The notes under the pieces are model-generated. The model searched no databases and was not told the DNA's origin. It saw only the letters and a list, made by a program, of their open reading frames with translations. 64,000 nucleotides of DNA, taken from NCBI RefSeq assembly GCF_020829665.1, contig NZ_JAIVFT010000013.1, positions 124,001-188,000 on the forward strand. Direction: 5' to 3'. Below are positions 43,690 to 52,125 of the stretch, piece by piece. How positions within the stretch are numbered: position 1 is the first letter of the stretch; the number at the start of each line of letters is the position of its first letter. The position numbers and the translations under genes are program-made. Source of the stretch: Nostoc sp. CHAB 5824. Its GTDB lineage: Bacteria > Cyanobacteriota > Cyanobacteriia > Cyanobacteriales > Nostocaceae.

Positions 43690-44910
43690 TTAACGGTGTG
43701 CTAGTGCTTGCTCTTGTTCTTGCAGCCAACCTGCATCATCATTTTTGAAGGGTGAGAGAGCGCGTAAACGTTCCACAATACTGGGCATTACCTCTATTAC
43801 TCGATCGATTTCTGCTTCTGTGGTGTAGCGACAAAGACTGAAGCGAATAGAACCGTGCAAAGTTGTGTAGGGTAAGCCCATTGCCCGCAGGACGTGGGAA
43901 GGTTCCAGTGAACCGGAGGTGCAAGCTGAACCAGATGATGCACAGATACCGTATTTATTCAAGGATAGTAAGATAGCTTCACCTTCAATATACTTGAAGC
44001 CGATATTTGTGGTGTTGGGCAATCTCTGCGTAGCGTCACCGTTAACGACACAATCGCGAATTGTAGCGAGTAAAGTTTGTTCGAGGCGATCGCGCAGCTT
44101 TCTTTCTCTTGCGATCGCTTCTTCTAAGTGTAACAGTTCCAGTTCCGCAGCTTTGCCCAAGGCAATAATTGCTGGAACATTCTCTGTTCCCGCCCTACGT
44201 CCGCGTTCTTGGTGTCCCCCAATCATGAAGGGACGGAACCGAACCCCGCGCCGAATATATAAAGCACCAATTCCTTTCGGCCCGTGCAGCTTGTGACCAG
44301 ACAGAGTTAACATATCTACTGTGCTAGTCTTCATATTCAACGGGATTTTCCCCACTGCTTGCACTGCATCTACATGGAAGATAGCGCCATATTCTTTGAC
44401 GCGCAACCCAATTTGCTCAATCGGGAAAATCGTGCCGGTTTCGTTATTAGCATACATAATTGTCACCAGGGCGGTGTTACCAGTCAAGGAAGCTTCTAGT
44501 TCATCTAGATCCAGCTGCCCTTGATGATTTACTGATAAATAGGTAACACTATAACCTTGGGTTTCTAATTGTTTGCAGACATTGAGTACTGCTGGGTGTT
44601 CAACTTGGGTAGTGATGATGTGTCGCTTTTCTGGTTGCGCCAACAGTGCGGCTCGAATCGCCGCGTTATCTCCCTCAGTACCGCAACTTGTGTAGACAAT
44701 TTCAGACTCATCGGCTCCGAGTATGGCTGCAAGTTGTTTTCTTGCTGTTCTCACTGCTTTACCGACTTGCCCACCAAAAGTATGCATACTGGAAGGATTG
44801 CCGTAATAATCTGTCAGGTAAGGTAGCATTACCTCTATAACTTCTGGGTCTACCTTAGTGGTCGCATTATTATCGAGATAGATGCAGTTATTTTGCATTG
44901 TTGTCTTCAA
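43690..44910 (-). CDS. nifS: NifS cysteine desulfurase
   Basis: This 406-residue PLP enzyme has IYLDNNATTKVDPEV, the PLP lysine in LSGHKLHGPKGIGALY and the active-site cysteine in SSGSACTSGSLEPSHVL. It supplies sulfur from cysteine to NifU. It starts 22 bases after fdxN and is part of the nifB-fdxN-nifS-nifU operon. Confidence 0.97.
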   Translation of the reverse strand: MKTTMQNNCIYLDNNATTKVDPEVIEVMLPYLTDYYGNPSSMHTFGGQVGKAVRTARKQLAAILGADESEIVYTSCGTEGDNAAIRAALLAQPEKRHIITTQVEHPAVLNVCKQLETQGYSVTYLSVNHQGQLDLDELEASLTGNTALVTIMYANNETGTIFPIEQIGLRVKEYGAIFHVDAVQAVGKIPLNMKTSTVDMLTLSGHKLHGPKGIGALYIRRGVRFRPFMIGGHQERGRRAGTENVPAIIALGKAAELELLHLEEAIARERKLRDRLEQTLLATIRDCVVNGDATQRLPNTTNIGFKYIEGEAILLSLNKYGICASSGSACTSGSLEPSHVLRAMGLPYTTLHGSIRFSLCRYTTEAEIDRVIEVMPSIVERLRALSPFKNDDAGWLQEQEQALAHR

Positions 44911-44932
44911 TTACAAATTAGGAATTATTTAA

Positions 44933-45289
44933 TTAAGCTTCAGAACCCACTGATTGGGATTGACGCTTTTGCAACTGCTCTGAGTATTTCTGGGAATAGC
45001 AGTTAAACCAACGTTCCCAGTAATCTTGTTTATTTGTTAATTTAGCAACTACGCGGTTGTAATCCGCAAACCAGCCTTCCCAATAATCGCTAGGCTGCTT
45101 AACGCAACCGTTGCAGGTGGGACAACCAGCTTTACACTGAGGCACGGTATGAATGCTACCAATACAGTTTGTACAAAGTTCAGGGTCAATCCAGTGCTGT
45201 CCGTCAACCACTTTAATTGCATTTGTGGGACATACCGTTAGACAGAGATTGCAGGAAATACACTGGCTAGTAAGAATTTTGTAAGCCAT
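44933..45289 (-). CDS. fdxN: FdxN, bacterial-type ferredoxin
   Basis: This 118-residue protein has two cluster motifs, CISCNLCLTVCP near 10 and a second extended group CTNCIGSIHTVPQCKAGCPTC. It should carry two 4Fe-4S clusters and pass electrons, probably for NifB. The gene is intact; the fdxN excision element known in Anabaena 7120 is not present here. It lies between nifB and nifS. Confidence 0.94.
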   Translation of the reverse strand: MAYKILTSQCISCNLCLTVCPTNAIKVVDGQHWIDPELCTNCIGSIHTVPQCKAGCPTCNGCVKQPSDYWEGWFADYNRVVAKLTNKQDYWERWFNCYSQKYSEQLQKRQSQSVGSEA

Positions 45290-45398
45290 GATTTATTCTC
45301 CTTTTTTGGGAATGGGGCAGTGGGCATTGAGGATTGGGTTTAGGGGAGGGCATTGAGGATAATTCTTATCCCATGCCCTATGCCCCATGCCCCATGCC

Positions 45399-46886
45399 CT
45401 ATTCGTTATTCCCTAATTCCTTAACGTATTGCTCGTAAAACTCCAAAGCAACTTTTTCAATCACGTCGTAAGCTTCAACAGTCTGTATTCCAGCTTCTTG
45501 CAATTTTTCTTGAGGACAGTTACCAATCTTGGAGACTAAAACTGCTTTGCAATCTGCGATCGCTTTCATAATATGCTCAAAAGAAGCTTCTTCGCCGTAT
45601 CCACCTTGGCAGTATTGGTCAATTTTGCGATGGCTGACAAAGCGAACTTCGTCCCCACCCACTTCGTAAATTTGGAATTCTTTCGCATGACCGAAGTGTT
45701 GGTTAACTAATCCGCCGCCTTTGGTTGCTACTGCAACTAGGATTTTGGGACTGTTGGCAATTTTCTTACCAGCTAGCGCCTTGTCTTTGGCTACTTTAAG
45801 TTCTTCTTTAAACTTCTCAATCCCTTCGTGAACGGTAGCGCGTTGCTCCATGTCATATTCTGGAGCCATTTCCAAGAATTTCTCTTTAGAAAATTCTTGG
45901 CTGCGGTCTTCTCCCAACAATCCTACTGCATCGGCACGACACTGGCGACAGTGACGCATCATTTTCATGTTACCGGAGCAATTGTCTTGAACTTCTTTGA
46001 GTTCTTTGGGTGTGGGGCCGCGTTGACCGGTTAAACCGAAGTGTGTGCCATGCTCTGGTGCAGAAATCAATGGCATGATGTTGTGCAAGAATGCACCTTT
46101 CTCACGAATGACTCGATTCACTTCGACTAAGTGATAGTCATTAATTCCGGGAATCATCACAGAGTTAACTTTGCATAAGATATCAGCATCTTTGAGGGCT
46201 TGCAATCCTTCCATCTGTCTTTCGTGGAGAATTCTTGCGCCTTCAAGACCTCTATAACGCTTGCGTCTGTAGTGAACCCAAGGATAAATCTTAGCACCGA
46301 TCTCTGGATCTACCATGTTAATGGTGATCGTAACGTGATCTATATTTAATTGTTTAATGCGATCGATGTAGTCGGGCAGCATTAAACCATTGGTTGATAA
46401 GCACAGCTTGATATCTGGTGCTTGTTCTGCAATCAACTCAAATGTGCGGAAAGTCTTTTCTGGGTTCGCTAATGGGTCGCCAGGACCGGCAATTCCCACA
46501 ACTGTCATTTGGGGAATCTTGCCACCAATGACCAAAGCTTTGTGTGCTGCTTCTTCTGGTGTTAGCAATTCGCTAACTACTCCAGGACGGCTTTCGTTAG
46601 CGCAGTCATATTTGCGGTTGCAATAGTTGCATTGAATGTTGCAAGCTGGTGCAACTGCAACGTGCATCCGGGCGTAGTGGTGATGAGCGTCTTCGCTGTA
46701 GCAGGGATGTTTAGCAATGCGTTCTTGGAGCTTTTCGTCCCTTTCCACGGTGGTGCTGCTGGTGCTGTCGCAGCCGCAACCACCTGATTTTGCTTGGGTT
46801 GGCGATTCCGTAGCGTTGGAGTTGAGGAGTCGTGTAGACGGTGATGTCATTGAGTTTCGCAAAAGGTCGGTGGACTTGGCTGCCAC
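45399..46886 (-). CDS. nifB: NifB, FeMo-cofactor precursor (NifB-co) synthase
   Basis: The 495-residue protein has the radical SAM motif CNIQCNYC, the conserved ETSR-like patch in the SAM barrel, HCRQCRADAVGLLGED, and a C-terminal NifX-like domain (ILVAVATKGGGLVNQHFGHAKEF). NifB makes the 8Fe-9S-C core of the cofactor. The start may be this ATG or one 12 codons downstream (MTSPSTRLLNSN), which is more usual in Nostoc. nifB is the first gene of the operon, with about 1.1 kb of open upstream space. Confidence 0.96.
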   Translation of the reverse strand: MAAKSTDLLRNSMTSPSTRLLNSNATESPTQAKSGGCGCDSTSSTTVERDEKLQERIAKHPCYSEDAHHHYARMHVAVAPACNIQCNYCNRKYDCANESRPGVVSELLTPEEAAHKALVIGGKIPQMTVVGIAGPGDPLANPEKTFRTFELIAEQAPDIKLCLSTNGLMLPDYIDRIKQLNIDHVTITINMVDPEIGAKIYPWVHYRRKRYRGLEGARILHERQMEGLQALKDADILCKVNSVMIPGINDYHLVEVNRVIREKGAFLHNIMPLISAPEHGTHFGLTGQRGPTPKELKEVQDNCSGNMKMMRHCRQCRADAVGLLGEDRSQEFSKEKFLEMAPEYDMEQRATVHEGIEKFKEELKVAKDKALAGKKIANSPKILVAVATKGGGLVNQHFGHAKEFQIYEVGGDEVRFVSHRKIDQYCQGGYGEEASFEHIMKAIADCKAVLVSKIGNCPQEKLQEAGIQTVEAYDVIEKVALEFYEQYVKELGNNE

Positions 46887-47289
46887 TATGGGAGATGCTG
46901 TTGCTACTCTCTATGCCCAGGAATTGAAGTCGCGTCTTTCACACTGCCTGCAACCCTTGGGTTCGGGCGACTTGTTTTCAAGTAAGGCAGGCGATGAATC
47001 TTTAGATGTTCGGCTGGTGTGTGTCAACGTTCGGTTATTGGGTAGAATTTGTGCTTACAGCCGCGACTTCTTTTCACTTCAGGCATGGTGCTATGTCATC
47101 CCTCCACTCACTTTTCGCTTTGTTTTGTTTCAGAGCGTTAGGTGATTGGCGATATAAGATTTATAGCAGCCGTCTCCTAGCCCGATGTTGCGTCTCTCTA
47201 GGATAAAATTTATTGGATTTATTACATTTGTACTCAAATACTAAAAACTCTAATTCTTCAAGCATTACAAGAATTAAACAAGTTTTTTT

Positions 47290-47352
47290 CGGGTTGGGGT
47301 TCTAGTATTTTTCGGTTGGGGTTCTAGTGTTTATAGATAGGGGTTCAGGATT
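47290..47352. promoter_or_regulatory. Direct repeats 'ggttggggttctagt' upstream of nifB
   Basis: Two exact copies at about 25-base spacing and a third weak one (taggggttcagg). They lie about 400-470 bases upstream of the nifB start. Spacing near two helical turns would suit a regulator binding site such as for CnfR, but that is only a guess. Confidence 0.4.
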
Positions 47353-47874
47353 TCTTTGTACTCACCCACAACCCAATCCCAGCAAAGAATTTAATCTACT
47401 TGCAACTAGGTTTTGGTTATTTAAATCTGTACTCACATTCCCCTCAATTTGCGTTAAAAGCAAGAAATGCCAAGGGTTTGAGGGTGAAAAACTGAAGTAA
47501 TCTATATTGTTTTACTCCATAAACGCGCGAAATTGAATTCTGTATCTAACATATCATTTTTTTGAGGGTAAAAATGCACTTCATATTCTTTTAATTTTTC
47601 TTTGACAATGATGTTCAATTATGCCTTTAAGCCTTGTCTGGTAAGCTATATAAGCTAGTGGGAATAGATGTATTGCTGCACATAATTTTCAAAAAATTTA
47701 ACTTTTCAGTTCTTTTTTTTCATTCCCAGAATGAGGAGATGGGTAGGAAAGTCTCGAATTTTGTGTTTAAGAGAAACAACAAACTATAATCTAACATGAT
47801 TGAGCGATCGCAATGATTTTTCTGAATTGCTCACTACAAACCTTAGCGAAAAACTAACCCCTTCCCGACGCTCT

Positions 47875-47951
47875 AAGGGGGAAAATTCAAAGTCTCTTTC
47901 CTATAAGGAGAGAGAAATAGAAGTAAGGTTTTACCGTACCGTGAAAAGTCA
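47875..47951. repeat. 75-bp repeated block, copy 1
   Basis: The block 'ggggaaaattcaaagtctct..ggagagagaaatagaagt..ggtttt..accgtgaaaag' occurs here and at 51945-52021. It contains ctcctataaggag-like inverted parts typical of Nostoc intergenic repeats. Copy 1 is 50 bases before the Uma2 start. Confidence 0.8.
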
Positions 47952-47998
47952 GAGTGTCATTTAGCTACAATCAAACCAAGCGTGAAAAAATCTTCGTT

Positions 47999-48577
47999 AT
48001 GATAGCCATCCCCCAACAGCCTCCAAAAATGACCGTTGAGGAATATCTCGAATGGGAACCTCAGCAAGACATTCGCTATGAATATGCCAATGGCGAAGTA
48101 TTTGCCATGACAGGCGGTACAATTCCCCATAACGACATTGCACTCAATCTCTACAGAGCTTCGTACCCCCACCTGCGTTCTAGAGGTTGTCGAGTGAATG
48201 TGTCAGACGTGAAAATGCAACTCACTCCCCAGAGTCGCTACTATTATCCTGATGTTATTGTCAGTTGCGACCCTGAAGACCTCAATGCCCGCAACTTTAT
48301 TCAACATCCCAAGCTGATTGCCGAAGTTCTTTCGCCAGGTACAAGCGCGAAAGATCGGGGTGAAAAATTTACTTATTATCTGACAATCCCCAGTTTGCAA
48401 GAATATATCTTGATTGACTCAGAACAAATCTCCGTCGAACGTTACTGTCGGGGTGAGGGTAGGATGTGGCTTTACTATCCCTACACGGCTGGAGATATGA
48501 TCACTTTATCGAGCATTGAATTTGAATGTCCGATTGAACTGCTGTATGAAGGTGTTGTATTTACCACTGAAGAATAA
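47999..48577 (+). CDS. Uma2-family putative endonuclease
   Basis: I start at MIAIPQQPPKMTVEEYLEWE, not at the longer open frame upstream. The 192-residue protein has MTVEEYLEWEPQQDIRYEYANGEVFAMTGGT, YYPDVIVSCDP and LIAEVLSPGTSAKDRGEKFTYY, the Uma2 signature with a PD-(D/E)XK-like core. Function is unknown. It shares the family with 16184-16753 without being close in sequence. Confidence 0.88.
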   Translation: MIAIPQQPPKMTVEEYLEWEPQQDIRYEYANGEVFAMTGGTIPHNDIALNLYRASYPHLRSRGCRVNVSDVKMQLTPQSRYYYPDVIVSCDPEDLNARNFIQHPKLIAEVLSPGTSAKDRGEKFTYYLTIPSLQEYILIDSEQISVERYCRGEGRMWLYYPYTAGDMITLSSIEFECPIELLYEGVVFTTEE

Positions 48578-48662
48578 ATAGAATGTTCTTTATTATCTTT
48601 TAAAACAGGAAAAACAGGCTGTCTGAGTTAATTCAGCAAAACAGGGTAGCAGGAGGAATGCG

Positions 48663-49607
48663 ATGAAAGCAGTCGTTATCCGTCGATATGGCGCGGCTGA
48701 GGTGTTGGAGTATGAAGACGTGGAGCAGCCGAAAATTGAACCAACGCAGTTACTTGTGAAAGTTCGTGCCAGCAGCGTTAATCCCGTTGATTGGAAAATT
48801 CGCCAAGGGATGTTGAGTTTGATTAGCGGCAGCAAATTTCCGAAGATTCTAGGGTTTGATGTGGCGGGAGATGTCGTAGCCGTTGGCTCTGGTGTCACCC
48901 GTTTTCAACCAGGAGATGCTATTTATGGCAGTACTAGCTTCCCTGGAGGAGGTTATGCCGAATTTGCAGCTGTTCCAGAAAACTTGGTGGCTCTCAAACC
49001 AACGAACTTATCTTATGAAGAGGCTGCGGCTGTGCCTTTAGCAGCGCTCACGGCTTTGCAAGCGTTGCGAAATGAGGGAAATATTCAAACAGGACAAACT
49101 GTTTTGATTAATGGTGCTGCGGGCGGTGTGGGTATTTTTGCAGTACAAATTGCTAAGGCTTTAGGGGCAGTGGTTACGGGAGTTAGCAGTACTAAAAACT
49201 TGGATTTGGTGAAATCTCTGGGTTCTGATCGCGTCATTGACTATAAGCAGCAAGATTTTACCGAAGATATAGCGCAGTATGACATTATCTTTGATGCAGT
49301 GGGTAAGCGATCGCTCTCACAAACCAAAAGAGTCCTCAAACCCAACGGAATTTATATCACCACATTACCTAGCCCCGAAGTCTTCTTAGAGGGCGTCTTA
49401 ACAGCGTTCCTTCCCGGTCAAAAAGCGAAATTTATCCTGCAAAAACCCAACACTCAAGATTTGGTTTATCTCAAAGAATTGATTGAAGCGGGTAAAATTC
49501 GTGTGGTGATTGATCGCACATATCCGTTAGCAGAACTCGCTGCTGCTCATGCTTATAGCGAAACTGGGCGTGCTGTTGGGAAAATTGCGATCGCGGTTTC
49601 TAGTTGA
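48663..49607 (+). CDS. NADPH:quinone oxidoreductase family protein (zinc-free MDR)
   Basis: The 314-residue protein is a medium-chain dehydrogenase without the zinc ligands: SSVNPVDWKIRQGML, GFDVAGDVVAVGSGVTRFQPGD and the NADPH motif VLINGAAGGVGIFAVQIAKALG. It reduces quinones or other carbonyls. A good AGGAGG site precedes the ATG. A decayed second copy of its 3' part is found at 51683-51936. Confidence 0.92.
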   Translation: MKAVVIRRYGAAEVLEYEDVEQPKIEPTQLLVKVRASSVNPVDWKIRQGMLSLISGSKFPKILGFDVAGDVVAVGSGVTRFQPGDAIYGSTSFPGGGYAEFAAVPENLVALKPTNLSYEEAAAVPLAALTALQALRNEGNIQTGQTVLINGAAGGVGIFAVQIAKALGAVVTGVSSTKNLDLVKSLGSDRVIDYKQQDFTEDIAQYDIIFDAVGKRSLSQTKRVLKPNGIYITTLPSPEVFLEGVLTAFLPGQKAKFILQKPNTQDLVYLKELIEAGKIRVVIDRTYPLAELAAAHAYSETGRAVGKIAIAVSS

Positions 49608-49887
49608 TTAGAGGACAATAGACTTCTAGCAGTTGTAGGGTAAGGGGTAAAGGGGAAAGCGGCTATAAGAAACCCTTTCCCTTTAACCTTTACCTTTTCC
49701 CCCCAAGAGTGCAAAACTATTTTTGCAAGAGGTCTAATAAACCAAAAGCAGCACAGGCAACTCAATTTTTGATTTTGGATAATAAGATTGTTCTCGTATT
49801 TAAATTCGCTTGCTCTGGGATATTTTTAAATTTTGGATTTTAAACTATTCAATCTAAAATCCAAAATTTAAAATTCGGTGAGTGGTG

Positions 49888-51492
49888 CTAATTGACTTCT
49901 ATAAACGATATTAGGTTATCTAAGTCAGCTCCAATAGATTTATAATCACCAGCACTAAACTCACGGCATCGACCACCAGTTTCATTTTGGCAGACACGTA
50001 CCACTGTACCCGGTGGTACACTTAATGAGCTAATAGTGTCATTTCCCACAACCTTTAAGTCACCTTCGATGGCTTTGTATACTCCGGGAGTTGTAGGAAA
50101 AGACTGGGAAACTCCAGAAAAATTAGCGTCTCTGTAAACCTTAACCTGTTGTGACGGTGTGTAAGAGAGCTTGTAGATGGTGCCGCTGTAGTCATCCGAA
50201 ATTAACAAATTACCTTGCTGATCTACTACCATATCCACGGGTCGCCCCCAGGTTTTTTGCGTTGCTGGAACTACCCAACCGTTAACTAAATCCATCTCCT
50301 CCCCTAGTGTCTTTGTCGTACTGTTCCAGGGAAAGTAAGCTATTTTGTAGCCCGTTTTCTTCTGCCGATTCCATGAACCATGCAGCCCCGTCACTGCCCC
50401 ATTTGAGTACAGGCTGGGAAACTTGGTATTTTGTAAAAATGTTAGTCCCAAGGGAGCCGAATGGGCTTGAATACCCTTGTCAATCCTGTCCATTGCATTG
50501 CAATTAACACGTCCATCAGCATTGAACTCATAGTCGCGGTCAAACGGCATATTGTTGAGGCCATTTGACGTGTCAGGATTGGGGTTGCAGAATGGCCAAC
50601 CATAGTTGCCGCCATCTCGGACTCGCGTGAACTCCTCTGGTGGGTGGTTGTCTACATAAGAAGGGATAATCTTACCGTAATTGCCACTGCTATCGTTGAA
50701 GGGATAGGCGATGTTGTCTCGATTATTAACGACTACCCAAAGGTCATTTGTGCCAGGTAAGAATGCTAATCCTTCGGCATTACGTAAACCTTGGGCAAAA
50801 AGCCGCTGATTGGTTCCATTAGCGTTGTACTGGTAAATTGCGCCACGCCGTGGGGTACTGACAGTATCTTCTTTGCAGGCATTGCAGGTAGAGGCGATCG
50901 ACACGTACAGTTTGTGATTGGTATCAAGTGCAATATTTTTTAGTTCGTGACCATAAGAGCCTTTGAGTTCCGATGTGCTGCTGTCTGGTAAACCAGTTAC
51001 AACAATTTGGCGATTTTTTGCGGTTATATCTCCAGATTTGTAGATGAAGCGGTTAATTTGATGAGTCTCAGAGATATAAACGTATGTAGTGTTGTCAATC
51101 TTATGAAACACAATGTCATGTGGTCTGCGTAAACCCGTCACGAAGTCAGAAATAATTGGGTCTTTGTTGCCATTTGACCGGACAATTAACACTTTACCCG
51201 TACTTGGCTGTGACACTAAAAGATGCCCATTGGGAGCAACTGCCATAAAGCGAGCTTTCTTAATGCGAGCATAAACAGAGACGGAGAAATTGGGCGGCAC
51301 TTTCAAGTAACGGTTAGTATCAAAGGGAGCAGAGGTCATTGTACTAGGCACTTTCAGCTTGGTTTCAACGGACGCAGCTGGTGGGTTACCGAAGGCTGCG
51401 GTGGTAAGAACCTCTAAGGACATCAGACTAAGTAGCGATGCAGATAGTATGCGTCCAAGCATCTGTGTTGGGTTTAAAGCAAATGCAACCAT
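49888..51492 (-). CDS. Secreted PQQ-type sugar dehydrogenase with crystallin-like tail
   Basis: The 534-residue protein has an N-terminal signal segment (ILSASLLSLMSLEVLTTAAFG). It has a six-bladed sorbosone/glucose dehydrogenase-like propeller: RPHDIVFH, SYGHELKNIALD, GLRNAEGLAFLPGTNDLWVVVNNRDN, GGNYGWPFCNP and TGLHGSWNR. Residues 445-534 are a beta/gamma-crystallin or peptidase-inhibitor-I36-like domain (VKVYRDANFSGVSQSF, VCQNETGGRCREFSAGDY). The catalytic part should act on a sugar in the periplasm; the tail may bind Ca2+ or the wall. Confidence 0.85.
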   Translation of the reverse strand: MVAFALNPTQMLGRILSASLLSLMSLEVLTTAAFGNPPAASVETKLKVPSTMTSAPFDTNRYLKVPPNFSVSVYARIKKARFMAVAPNGHLLVSQPSTGKVLIVRSNGNKDPIISDFVTGLRRPHDIVFHKIDNTTYVYISETHQINRFIYKSGDITAKNRQIVVTGLPDSSTSELKGSYGHELKNIALDTNHKLYVSIASTCNACKEDTVSTPRRGAIYQYNANGTNQRLFAQGLRNAEGLAFLPGTNDLWVVVNNRDNIAYPFNDSSGNYGKIIPSYVDNHPPEEFTRVRDGGNYGWPFCNPNPDTSNGLNNMPFDRDYEFNADGRVNCNAMDRIDKGIQAHSAPLGLTFLQNTKFPSLYSNGAVTGLHGSWNRQKKTGYKIAYFPWNSTTKTLGEEMDLVNGWVVPATQKTWGRPVDMVVDQQGNLLISDDYSGTIYKLSYTPSQQVKVYRDANFSGVSQSFPTTPGVYKAIEGDLKVVGNDTISSLSVPPGTVVRVCQNETGGRCREFSAGDYKSIGADLDNLISFIEVN

Positions 51493-51682
51493 TTTGAACT
51501 TCCCTCTAGCGTTGTAGTGATTTATGTTACACGTAACTCTTAGCTAGCCGATTCTACCTGGAGTTTGAACAAAGTTAACTCAGGGGTACTAGTTTTTTAA
51601 AATACTTAAAATATCTTTATATACTCCTATTTTTTTTTACTAATCAAAAAATGGGTGAACCAAGAGTTACAAAGAAAGGCAG

Positions 51683-51936
51683 AGCGATCGCTCTTTTAAA
51701 CCAAAAAATTCCTCACACTTAACGGAATTATCACTACCCTATGTTCGCCTAAAACCATTATACAAAGAGTTTTAACAGCGTTACTTCTAAGTCATAAAGC
51801 CAAGTTTGTGTTTGAAAAAACCAACACTGAAGACTTGGTTTTTTCAAAGAATGAATTGAAGCTGGTAAAATTCCTGTGGTGATTGATTGCACATATCCCT
51901 TGGTAGAACTAGCGGCGGCTCATGTTGTAGCAAAAG
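51683..51936 (+). pseudogene. Fragment of a second quinone oxidoreductase gene
   Basis: This stretch aligns with 49310-49553 of the intact gene: gagcgatcgctc, then aacggaatt, gttttaacagcgttacttc, caacactgaagacttgg, attgcacatatccc and ggcggctcatg. It contains frameshifts and stops. Both copies are in the same orientation, so the segment is probably left over from a tandem duplication. Confidence 0.8.
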
Positions 51937-51944
51937 TGAGCGGA

Positions 51945-52021
51945 AAGGGGGAAAATTCAAAGTCTCTCTCCTTTTAGGAGAGAGAAATAGAAGTGAGGTT
52001 TTCCAGATACCGTGAAAAGCC
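51945..52021. repeat. 75-bp repeated block, copy 2
   Basis: This block matches 47875-47951. It follows directly after the oxidoreductase fragment and lies about 100 bases before the NACHT gene. Confidence 0.8.
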
Positions 52022-52125
52022 AGCTATTTTTTCCTGTGATATTTCTGCAATAACCCCGAAATCTGTAAACATTATTCAAGCTAGTGGATATACTCGTAAT
52101 CAAAATCTCAACAGAAGCGAGTATT

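Larger units (their letters stand above)
46887..47998. other. Long upstream region of nifB
   Basis: About 1.1 kb with no credible gene. It should contain the nifB promoter, which in Anabaena starts several hundred bases upstream and needs CnfR. Repeats of 'ggttggggttctagt' lie at 47293-47329, and a repeated block (47875-47951) lies just before the Uma2 gene. Confidence 0.55.

Noticed and set aside
44933..46886. fdxN excision element
   Set aside because: fdxN and its neighbours nifB and nifS are intact and closely spaced; only an orphan xisI remnant exists, elsewhere.
46717..47206. Plus-strand frames at the nifB start
   Set aside because: They overlap the nifB 5' end and its leader and show no family similarity.
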